Below, in pieces: positions 45,312 to 52,597 of a stretch of DNA of 64,000 nucleotides (position 1 is the stretch's first letter; every line of letters starts with the position of its first letter). A program made the translations under genes and the position numbers. Source of the DNA: an uncultured Sanguibacteroides sp. (lineage in GTDB: Bacteria > Bacteroidota > Bacteroidia > Bacteroidales > Marinifilaceae); contig NZ_UQRQ01000002.1 of the NCBI RefSeq assembly GCF_900543425.1, positions 158,041 to 222,040 on the forward strand. Direction: 5' to 3'. The notes under the pieces are model-generated. The model saw only the letters and a program-made list of their open reading frames with translations, ran no database searches and was not told where the DNA came from.

Positions 45312-45890
45312 TTAATAGTTTTCCTTAAACAACTCAAAATAAGCTTGCGGATGCAGGCAAGCCGGACAAACTTTAGGAGCTTCCGGCCCCTCATGGATAT
45401 AACCGCATCTCCGGCAATACCACCTCGTCGGTTGAGAACGTTTAAATACGATACCCTCATCCAAATTCGAAAGAAGTTTCAGGTAACGGGCTTCATGATT
45501 TTTCTCCGCTTCAATGATCATCCGGTACATCGTGGCAATTTTCTTAAATCCTTCTTCTTCCGCGACCCGGGCAAATTCAGGATAAAGATGATGCCATTCA
45601 TCGTATTCTCCTTCTGCCGCTTCCCGCAAGTTATTAGCCGTATCCAAAATGATCCCGCTAGGATAAGAAGCCGTTATTTCCAACATACCTCCCGGCAACT
45701 CGCTGAAAAAGCGTTTCGCGTGTATCTCTTCCTGAAGCGCAGTCTCGTAAAATATCCCCGCAATCTGCTCGTATCCCTCTTTTTTTGCCACTTCAGAAAA
45801 GAACGTATACCGATTCTTTGCCTGTGATTCTCCGGCAAATGATTTTAAAAGATTGGCTTCCGTTAAAGTCCCTTTAATCTTCTGTTCCAT
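45312..45890 (-). CDS. rbr: Rubrerythrin
   Basis: The 192-residue protein has a four-helix diiron domain with the Glu/His ligands in AGESQAKNRYTFF, ALQEEIHAKRFF and MIIEAEKNHEARY. A C-terminal rubredoxin domain carries two Cys pairs, in WYCRRCGYIHEG and KVCPACLHP. It reduces hydrogen peroxide in anaerobes and protects the cell from oxygen. It is transcribed alone and is followed by a terminator. Confidence 0.95.
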   Translation of the reverse strand: MEQKIKGTLTEANLLKSFAGESQAKNRYTFFSEVAKKEGYEQIAGIFYETALQEEIHAKRFFSELPGGMLEITASYPSGIILDTANNLREAAEGEYDEWHHLYPEFARVAEEEGFKKIATMYRMIIEAEKNHEARYLKLLSNLDEGIVFKRSQPTRWYCRRCGYIHEGPEAPKVCPACLHPQAYFELFKENY

Positions 45891-46028
45891 AAAATTAGTA
45901 TTTAAAGTATTTCATATCCTCTATATACGGGAAGTAAAAATCTAAGTTTCAAACGAACAGAAAAGGGGTGGTATAAATACACATTCGCAATAGGTATTTG
46001 CCTCCTTTAATAAACAAATCATAAGGTT

Positions 46029-46036
46029 TAATTTTG
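46029..46036 (+). promoter_or_regulatory. -7 promoter box (TAATTTTG) for the Hdr-like operon
   Basis: An exact TAnnTTTG match lies 52 nt upstream of the first ATG of the operon at 46089. A TTTG at 45997-46000 is 28 nt away, longer than the usual 19-21. Confidence 0.5.
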
Positions 46037-46088
46037 CAAAATCTCATCGTATGGGAAATTTTTTATAAAACGGTAAAAATCGAAAGAC

Positions 46089-46781
46089 ATGTCCGAGATA
46101 TTGAAAAAATTACGCGAAGACATCCATTTCATCGAGGGAATGAATAGCTGCATGAATTGTGGAGTATGTACAGCCATATGCCCTGCCGCAGAGTTTTACA
46201 ACTACGACCCGCGCATGATTGTAGAAACCGTTCAACGGGATGACGAAGAAGAAATTAGAAACTTACTGAAAAGTGATACCATCTGGTACTGTGGAGAATG
46301 TATGTCCTGTAAAACCCGCTGTCCGCGATGCAATACCCCGGGACTTGTCATCATGGCATTGCGCCGAGCTTCTCAGGAATTAGGCTATTTCGTTTATTCC
46401 GAAAAAGGACGTCAGCAATATGCCCTCAAACATGTCATCGGAGAATCGGTATTAAAACGGGGATATTGTGTAACTCCCGATTTGGTCAAACCGGAAATGC
46501 ATCCGGAACAGGGACCGGTGTGGGAATGGATATACGAACACTTGGACGACGTGTATGACCGTTTACACTCCAATTACCGGAAACCGGGAGCGGGAGCCAT
46601 GAGGGAAATCAACGCGGAAAGCATGCAGGAACTCCGGGAGATATTCAACGTCACCGGGGGAACCGAATTCATGAACCACATCGAACAATGTTCACGAGAT
46701 AAAGCGAAAGAAACCGGAATCGACCTGGAAGAGTCTTATTTTCTAAAAACTTACATGGAGAATAGTAACAACCACCAATAA
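46089..46781 (+). CDS. HdrC-like ferredoxin subunit (2x[4Fe-4S])
   Basis: The 230-residue protein carries two 4Fe-4S motifs: CMNCGVCTAICPA (about 18-30) and CGECMSCKTRCPRC (about 64-77). This is the spacing of HdrC, the electron-carrying subunit of heterodisulfide reductases. The C-terminal half has no recognised domain. It is the first gene of a five-gene Hdr-like operon, so it probably passes electrons between the HdrA-like flavoprotein and the HdrB-like subunit. Confidence 0.87.
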   Translation: MSEILKKLREDIHFIEGMNSCMNCGVCTAICPAAEFYNYDPRMIVETVQRDDEEEIRNLLKSDTIWYCGECMSCKTRCPRCNTPGLVIMALRRASQELGYFVYSEKGRQQYALKHVIGESVLKRGYCVTPDLVKPEMHPEQGPVWEWIYEHLDDVYDRLHSNYRKPGAGAMREINAESMQELREIFNVTGGTEFMNHIEQCSRDKAKETGIDLEESYFLKTYMENSNNHQ

Positions 46782-46823
46782 GACCGCTCAAAGTCATAAA
46801 TCATAAATTGTAAATAAAATATT

Positions 46824-47897
46824 ATGAATCTCGAGGGGAAACAACAAATATGGAAAGATTATCAGAAAGAGATTGCTGATGATAAATACTACTACGCGAG
46901 AAGTTGTATCCGTCAGACCTTTTTTCCCGGATCGGAGTGGGCCTACGTGGACATCATGAAAAACAAACTGGGAAAAGACCTGCTGGACGATCCTCGCCAT
47001 ACAACGTGTACCGGAATAGGCTATCACTCTGATATCGTTCCTGCCGAAACCATTATGACGGTCGTTGCACGCCATTTTGCATTAATGACGGAAGCAGGGT
47101 ACGAGAATATGACCCCCTCCTGCATCACGTCCTTCGGTATATACACGGAAATTCTGGAGACCTGGGAGCACCATCCCGAAATAGAGGAGAAAATACGGGA
47201 ATACCTGTGGAAAGCCACTAAGCGGGAATTCAACAAACCCAAGAACCTGGCTCACACCTCCGATGTGATGTATAAATTCCGAAATGAAATTTTTCAGCAA
47301 GCTCAATACAAGCTCATCGATGTACATACCGGTAGGCCGCTCCGGGGAGTGGATCATATCGGGTGTCACTATTCCAAGATGTTTCCCACCAAAGGTATTG
47401 GGGGAGCGGAATTCCCGGCCGTACTTTCAGGCATGATCTACGCTTGGGGCGGAGATGTCATCGATTACCCGGAACGACGCCATTGCTGCGGATTCGGATT
47501 CCGGCAATACTTAGTCATGGCGAACCGGGGATATTCCGTGGCCAACTCAAAGAAAAAATTCGAATCCATGCAACCCTATGAACCGGATTTTATCGTGGCT
47601 AATTGTCCGGGATGCGCCATGTTCCTGGATAAATGGCAATACACGATCAGCGAAATGGAAGGTATCACTTACGGAACCAACGGTTACGGAATACCCGTGC
47701 TGACTTACGAGGAGTTGGCAGCCTTGGTGTTAGGGTATGATCCCTGGGAAATAGGACTGCAAATGCATCAGGTATCCGTTGAACCCCTTCTGGATAAAAT
47801 GGGAGTTCGCTACGATCCGGAAGCCAAATATAAAAACAAAAAGGGAGAGGATATCGGACGTCCCAAATGCCCGACCTATTTAAAAATCAGAGAATAA
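46824..47897 (+). CDS. HdrB-like CCG-domain subunit with degenerate first domain
   Basis: The 357-residue protein has a complete second CCG domain: Cys in DHIGCHYS, the pair in RRHCCGFGF and CPGC in VANCPGCAMF. These are ligands of a non-cubane [4Fe-4S] cluster in HdrB. The first domain has only single Cys at the matching places (Cys28, Cys62 in TTCTGIG, Cys100 in PSCITSFG), so one cluster site is probably changed. It sits 42 nt after the HdrC-like gene. Confidence 0.85.
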   Translation: MNLEGKQQIWKDYQKEIADDKYYYARSCIRQTFFPGSEWAYVDIMKNKLGKDLLDDPRHTTCTGIGYHSDIVPAETIMTVVARHFALMTEAGYENMTPSCITSFGIYTEILETWEHHPEIEEKIREYLWKATKREFNKPKNLAHTSDVMYKFRNEIFQQAQYKLIDVHTGRPLRGVDHIGCHYSKMFPTKGIGGAEFPAVLSGMIYAWGGDVIDYPERRHCCGFGFRQYLVMANRGYSVANSKKKFESMQPYEPDFIVANCPGCAMFLDKWQYTISEMEGITYGTNGYGIPVLTYEELAALVLGYDPWEIGLQMHQVSVEPLLDKMGVRYDPEAKYKNKKGEDIGRPKCPTYLKIRE

Positions 47898-47943
47898 AGG
47901 TCATTAAGTAAAAAGAGAAATCATACAAATTAAAACAATATAG

Positions 47944-48963
47944 ATGGAAACCGTTATCATCATAGGAGCAGGACCGGCAGGATGTGAAGCTGCCTATCAA
48001 TTGGCTAACCAGGGTATCCGCGTGGAATTAGTGGAAAAAAACAATGAAACGGGAGGTAACCTGAATAACTGGTACCAACTGTTTCCCGACCGGAAATACG
48101 CCAAAACCCTTAACGACCAACTGAAAGAGCACCTGAATCACCCCGGCATCAACCTACACCTGGGAATGGAACCCCGGAAAACGGAAAAATCGAAAGAAGG
48201 AAACTACTCGGTATTACTGAGCGACGGCAGTTTAATCGAAGGAAAAGCCGTGCTGATAACGGCAGGTTTCAAATTATTCGACGCTAAACGAAAAGAAGAG
48301 TACGGTTACGGCATATACGAGAACGTGATCACCTCCGTAGAACTGGAAAACATGTTCTATAACCACATCATTCGAACCCGTAAGGGCAAAATACCCCGGA
48401 GAATAGGAATTATTCATTGCGTCGGCTCCCGCGACGAAAAGGTTTGTAATTACCATTGCTCCAAACTATGTTGCATCACCGGGGTAAAGCAAGCTATTGA
48501 ACTACGGGAATTACTACCGGAAACTGAAATCCTCTGCTTTTATATGGATATGCGTATGTTTGGCCCGGGGTACGAGGAGATGTACCGGGAAGCACAGGAA
48601 AAATACAATATTAAATTTGTCCGGGGACGACTCTCCGAAGCCGCTGAAAACATGGAAAAACAAATCGTCATTAAGGTTGAAGACACGCTGGTCGGTAAAC
48701 CGTTGCGTATGACCCTCGACATGATGATTTTATTGATAGGCATGGAATCTTCCGAAGGAAACCGTCATATGGCGCAAACTTTAGGATTGGAGCTCGCCCC
48801 GAACGGTTTTATTAAATCACAAGATCCTCATTACCGGAATAACCTGACCAACAAGGAAGGTGTTTTCATCGCCGGATGTAGCGGGGCCCCTATGAACCTG
48901 ACCGACACCCTGGCCGATGCCCGTTCTGCCGCCATCAACATTTTGGAATACGTGAAACAATAA
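47944..48963 (+). CDS. HdrA-like FAD oxidoreductase, short form
   Basis: The 339-residue flavoprotein has the FAD motif IIGAGPAGCEAAYQLA (5-20), an HdrA-specific Cys stretch CNYHCSKLCC, the FYMDMRMFGPGYEEMY signature and a C-terminal FIAGCSGAPMNLTDTLADA. It lacks the ferredoxin domains found at both ends of full HdrA, so electrons must pass to the separate ferredoxin-like subunits encoded on either side. Similar short HdrA proteins occur in Qmo-type complexes. Whether it bifurcates electrons is unknown. Confidence 0.87.
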   Translation: METVIIIGAGPAGCEAAYQLANQGIRVELVEKNNETGGNLNNWYQLFPDRKYAKTLNDQLKEHLNHPGINLHLGMEPRKTEKSKEGNYSVLLSDGSLIEGKAVLITAGFKLFDAKRKEEYGYGIYENVITSVELENMFYNHIIRTRKGKIPRRIGIIHCVGSRDEKVCNYHCSKLCCITGVKQAIELRELLPETEILCFYMDMRMFGPGYEEMYREAQEKYNIKFVRGRLSEAAENMEKQIVIKVEDTLVGKPLRMTLDMMILLIGMESSEGNRHMAQTLGLELAPNGFIKSQDPHYRNNLTNKEGVFIAGCSGAPMNLTDTLADARSAAINILEYVKQ

Positions 48964-48979
48964 AACGACCTGGATAATC

Positions 48980-49315
48980 ATGAATTTTTGGGGATTTAAT
49001 ATATCGGAGACCAGAAGTATCAACTACGATACAAACGACAAGAGCATGATGGAATATGTAGCAAAAGAAGCTCCCAGCAGTAAACTTTGTATCGGATGCG
49101 GAGGATGTACCGCGGGGTGCACGGCCGGTAATCTGACTGATTTCAATATCCGGAAAATTCAAATGCTGATGAAGCGGGGAGAATACAAAGAAGCGAGAGA
49201 ACAGTTGCATAAATGTATGTTATGCGGGAAATGCATGTTGGTATGTCCTCGCGGAGTAGAAACCCGGAAAATGATTTTAGCCATGGAAAACTATATTAAA
49301 AATAACTCGAAATAA
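48980..49315 (+). CDS. Second HdrC-like ferredoxin subunit
   Basis: The small 111-residue protein has two 4Fe-4S motifs, CIGCGGCTAGC (about 35-45) and CMLCGKCMLVCPRG (about 75-88). It is 16 nt after the flavoprotein gene and 7 nt before the membrane subunit gene, so it is likely the link between them. The first motif has CTAGC in place of the usual CPxxC but keeps its four Cys. Confidence 0.87.
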   Translation: MNFWGFNISETRSINYDTNDKSMMEYVAKEAPSSKLCIGCGGCTAGCTAGNLTDFNIRKIQMLMKRGEYKEAREQLHKCMLCGKCMLVCPRGVETRKMILAMENYIKNNSK

Positions 49316-49322
49316 AGAGCTT

Positions 49323-51086
49323 ATGTATTACGATCATTTTGTTTTACCCTTTACTATCGGGCTCAATATATTACTGATCTATTTGTGCATCAAATATTAC
49401 AAATGGATCAGAAGTTTTCCGAAAGCAGACCGGATAAAAATACGAAAAGGACTGTTTTCAGTCCAAACGCTCCGTTCCGCGAAAGAGATCTTTCAAGAAA
49501 GTTTAATTCATCACAAAATATTCAAAACCAACCCTATGCTGGGATACATGCACATGACTTTCGCTTTCGGTTGGTTCCTGTTAATCGTCGTCGGAAAGAT
49601 TGAATCCATGGTCTACCACACGAGTGCGTTCAATCCCCCCTATTTTGCCATTTTCTTCCGTTACTTCCACCCGGCAAAGGAGACCTTTCCCTATAGTGAA
49701 ATTTTCGCCTTTCTGATGGATACGATTTTGTTATTTTTATTAATCGGCATTCTATTGGCCGTAACCAAACGCTTCTATTCCGCCCTGTTCGGAATGAAAA
49801 AAACGACCAATCAGAAACCTTACGATCTGATCATTCTAACCGTGTTATGGCTTATTTTTCCGGTTCGTTTTTTAGCGGAAAGTTTTACCAGCGGGACAAA
49901 CGGGGCAGGTAGTTACCTTACCTATAACGCGGGAAACTTCTTTGCCCAGTATCTTCCGGTAGAACATCTCTCCTACGCGGCGTGGTGGACCTACTCCTCC
50001 TTACTCGGGCTATTCTTTCTGCTTCTCCCTTTCTCGAGATACATGCACATCCCCACGGAAATGGTCTATATCTTCCTGAAAAATTGGGGAATAAAACAAG
50101 GGAAAAAATACAACGGTTTCAGCGAAATACAGGTCAACGCCTGTTCCCGATGCGGAATATGTATCAATACCTGTCAACTAAACTCCTCCTGTGAAATAAA
50201 CGATACCCAACCGGTCTATTTTTTACGCCGGTTAAGAGACAAAAAAGAGTATGACAAACAAGCTGAGAACTGCCTGATGTGCGGAAGATGCGAACAATCT
50301 TGCCCCGTCGGCATAAACCTGAATGCCATTCGTCTCAGTAAACGCCCGGATATAAACAGGATCACAAAGGAGACTTACGCGTACATACCCAAACCGGATA
50401 TCAAACCGGCCAAAGTCGCTTACTTCGCCGGCTGTATGAGCCACCTGACTCCCGGTATCATAAAATCCATGCAACAAATTTTCGAACGGGCTCAGGTAGA
50501 TTATACTTTTATCGACAAAGAGGCCGGAATCTGTTGCGGACGTCCTTCTGCCCTCAGCGGCAACTGGAATGCAGCAAAAATCATCATGGACCACAACCAG
50601 GAAATGATAGAAGATTCCGGGGCACAAATTCTGGTTACCTCCTGTCCGATCTGTTACAAAACTTTCAAAGAAGATTATACGCTGAAACTACAAATTATGC
50701 ACCACACGGAATACATCGATCTTCTGATCAAAAACGGCCAGCTTCAAGTCCGCTCCAACGATCTGAAGACCGTATTCCACAATCCATGCGAATTGGGTAG
50801 AGGATGCGGTGTAGTGGAAGCCCCCGAAAGTGTCTTAAAACGGGTAAGTCACAAAATAAACACAGCTTATGACGGGAAAAAATCACTTTGTTGCGGGGGA
50901 AGTCTGGCCAACACGGCTATCGATTCAAACCAGAAAACAAAATTAAGTTCAGACACGGTCAACGCTTATGCAAGCTACCGACCGGATATTATCGTCACGG
51001 CATGCCCTCTCTGCAAAAAGACACTAACCAAGACATCGTCCCAGATCCCCGTGAAGGACATCGCGGAAGTCGTGGCGGAAAACTGA
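49323..51086 (+). CDS. Fused HdrE-HdrD-like membrane Fe-S reductase
   Basis: The 587-residue protein has an N-terminal membrane part of about five helices (residues 10-255) resembling NarI/HdrE-type haem b subunits. It continues with two 4Fe-4S motifs (CSRCGICINTCQLNSSC and CLMCGRCEQSCPVG) and two CCG domains (CCGRPSALSG with CPICYKTF; CCGGSLANTA with CPLCKKTL). This fuses HdrE and HdrD functions: quinone or haem oxidoreduction in the membrane linked to a cytoplasmic disulfide-type catalytic site. It closes the Hdr-like operon. Confidence 0.87.
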   Translation: MYYDHFVLPFTIGLNILLIYLCIKYYKWIRSFPKADRIKIRKGLFSVQTLRSAKEIFQESLIHHKIFKTNPMLGYMHMTFAFGWFLLIVVGKIESMVYHTSAFNPPYFAIFFRYFHPAKETFPYSEIFAFLMDTILLFLLIGILLAVTKRFYSALFGMKKTTNQKPYDLIILTVLWLIFPVRFLAESFTSGTNGAGSYLTYNAGNFFAQYLPVEHLSYAAWWTYSSLLGLFFLLLPFSRYMHIPTEMVYIFLKNWGIKQGKKYNGFSEIQVNACSRCGICINTCQLNSSCEINDTQPVYFLRRLRDKKEYDKQAENCLMCGRCEQSCPVGINLNAIRLSKRPDINRITKETYAYIPKPDIKPAKVAYFAGCMSHLTPGIIKSMQQIFERAQVDYTFIDKEAGICCGRPSALSGNWNAAKIIMDHNQEMIEDSGAQILVTSCPICYKTFKEDYTLKLQIMHHTEYIDLLIKNGQLQVRSNDLKTVFHNPCELGRGCGVVEAPESVLKRVSHKINTAYDGKKSLCCGGSLANTAIDSNQKTKLSSDTVNAYASYRPDIIVTACPLCKKTLTKTSSQIPVKDIAEVVAEN

Positions 51087-51093
51087 CAATGAA

Positions 51094-51122
51094 TAGCACA
51101 TTGTACCCGTCCCTGTGGGTTA
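51094..51122. repeat. 29-nt inverted-pair repeat, left member
   Basis: This 29-nt sequence (core CATTGTACCCGTCCCTGTGG) occurs in reverse complement, without mismatch, at 63895-63923. It starts 8 nt after the last gene of the Hdr-like operon and contains a short ACCC/GGGT self-complementarity. Confidence 0.95.
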
Positions 51123-51206
51123 CAGGACGATATACATTAGAGGATTATAGTAAGATAAAAGAAGATATTTTAGTATAAACTGTAAACTTTTTTTAGGACA
51201 AGACAA

Positions 51207-51250
51207 TCATTCAATCACGAAATCACAGAATCACGAAATCACAGAATCAT
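51207..51250. repeat. AATCAC octamer-period repeat (pdxA 3' side)
   Basis: About five units alternate between GAAATCAC and AGAATCAC with an 8-bp period, ending just before the pdxA stop codon. Related arrays are at 52512-52595, 55360-55410 and 56168-56213, and in reverse orientation at 38361 and 38662. Confidence 0.85.
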
Positions 51251-52354
51251 TTAGAGATCGTCAATCTCCTCTTTTACCCCTTCGATCTGCTCTACATTCA
51301 AATCGGTTTCGTTACTGCTGGACGCAATATCATAATGAGGTAACGGATTTTCTTGAAGGAATAAATTCTGTTGACGGTTGTTGAAAATATCCATAGCCAG
51401 GTAAACGGCATTTCTCAATCCCTGTTCGTCAGCCACGCCCTGTCCCACGATATCGTATCCCGTATCATCCAATGAAGAGGTACAGACAACAGGTATTCCC
51501 GCGACATAAAAAGCTCCGTTATCTTCTTGAATCGTGCTGAAGGGAACAGCACCCTGATCATGATACATGGCCAAAACTGCATCGAATTTCTTATACATTT
51601 GTTCTGCAAAAAAACGATCTGCAGCGAAAGGTCCCACGGCAATGATTCCGTTCTCCCGGGCACGTTCAATAGCCGGATGAATCACATGAACCTCTTCTTC
51701 GGTCAATTGCTTGCAATCCACCTGCGGATTCAGTCCCAATACGGCAATCTTAGGTTTCTGAATCGTAAAATCCAGCTTCAACGCATCATTCAACAAATTC
51801 AGCTTTTTCACGATATTCTTTACCGTAATTTGATGGGGAACATCACGAAATTTCACATACTCCGTCACAAACCCTATCTTTATATTATCATTCACCAAAA
51901 TAGACATAGCTTCCGGCCTATCGTACCGCTTCGCAAGATACTCGGTCAGACTGCCGACCTCTTCCAACGCGTAACTTGCATTTCCTTGCGGAGCAACGGC
52001 CAGTACATCGATAGCCCCTTTGTCCAATTGTCCTAATGCGTACGTGAGAGCAGTCATAGCCGAAGCATCCGATTCCGGTGTTTCCTGACCGATGTCCACC
52101 TTCACATTATCGTCAACACAATTGACTACATTTCCTCTCTTCGAATTAGCCTCCGAAGCCTCCCGAATCGTATTCAGACTAAAATTCTCCACGTTCAACG
52201 CCTTTCGGTAATAAGCTGCGACTTTGGGCGAACCGTAAAGAATGGGAATACATAATTCACAAATCCTATTCTCGGCTAATAATTTTATGATCAACTCATA
52301 AGATATACCGTTCACATCCCCTTGCGTAATCCCTACTTTTAATCTGTTTTCCAT
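51251..52354 (-). CDS. pdxA: 4-hydroxythreonine-4-phosphate dehydrogenase
   Basis: From the ATG at 52354 the product has 367 residues. It begins RLKVGITQGDVNGISYELI, the PdxA start, and contains VLGLNPQVDC, HPAIERARE, the metal motif MYHDQGAVPF and GYDIVGQGVAD. It oxidises 4-phosphohydroxy-threonine in pyridoxal phosphate synthesis. The Bacteroidetes form is somewhat longer than the E. coli enzyme and lacks the usual HPGxTE context near the C-terminus. A -7 box is at 52378-52385 on the - strand. Confidence 0.92.
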   Translation of the reverse strand: MENRLKVGITQGDVNGISYELIIKLLAENRICELCIPILYGSPKVAAYYRKALNVENFSLNTIREASEANSKRGNVVNCVDDNVKVDIGQETPESDASAMTALTYALGQLDKGAIDVLAVAPQGNASYALEEVGSLTEYLAKRYDRPEAMSILVNDNIKIGFVTEYVKFRDVPHQITVKNIVKKLNLLNDALKLDFTIQKPKIAVLGLNPQVDCKQLTEEEVHVIHPAIERARENGIIAVGPFAADRFFAEQMYKKFDAVLAMYHDQGAVPFSTIQEDNGAFYVAGIPVVCTSSLDDTGYDIVGQGVADEQGLRNAVYLAMDIFNNRQQNLFLQENPLPHYDIASSSNETDLNVEQIEGVKEEIDDL

Positions 52355-52377
52355 AATACTAATTATTTCATGTTTCG

Positions 52378-52385
52378 CAAAGGTA
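52378..52385 (-). promoter_or_regulatory. -7 promoter box (TACCTTTG) for pdxA
   Basis: The - strand TACCTTTG matches TAnnTTTG and lies 23 nt upstream of the pdxA ATG, just after the pnp terminator hairpin. Confidence 0.55.
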
Positions 52386-52405
52386 AGAAAAAACGGTAAA
52401 AAAAG

Positions 52406-52442
52406 AACGAGGCGACCCAAAAAGTAAGTAGGTCGCCTCGTT
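52406..52442 (-). terminator. Intrinsic terminator after pnp
   Basis: AACGAGGCGACC (52406-52417) pairs with GGTCGCCTCGTT (52431-52442). On the - strand the hairpin is followed by CTTTTTTT, a strong U tract. It lies 156 nt beyond the pnp stop, between the AATCAC repeat array and pdxA. Confidence 0.9.
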
Positions 52443-52511
52443 TCTTCTATTTTTATAGACCGTTGAATAGGTAAATCTTTATTAAGCCGGAATCACTAAA
52501 TTCTGCCATCT

Positions 52512-52595
52512 TTAAATCATAAATCCGAAATCGTAAATCCGAAATCTTTTTATCACTAAATCACAGAATCTCTGAATCACTAAATCTCTGAATAG
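52512..52595. repeat. AATC-rich periodic repeat (pnp 3' side)
   Basis: Repeated AAATCCGAAATCGTAAATCC and TCACTAAATCACAGAATCTC units with 7-9 bp period fill the space between the pnp stop and its terminator. The left edge shares ATTCTGCCATCTTT with 55310-55330. Confidence 0.8.
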
Positions 52596-52597
52596 TC

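Noticed and set aside
51090..51178. Short + strand frame starting in the 29-nt repeat after the Hdr-like operon
   Set aside because: It begins within a repeat that also appears in reverse at 63.9 kb, so the apparent peptide is a by-product of the repeat.
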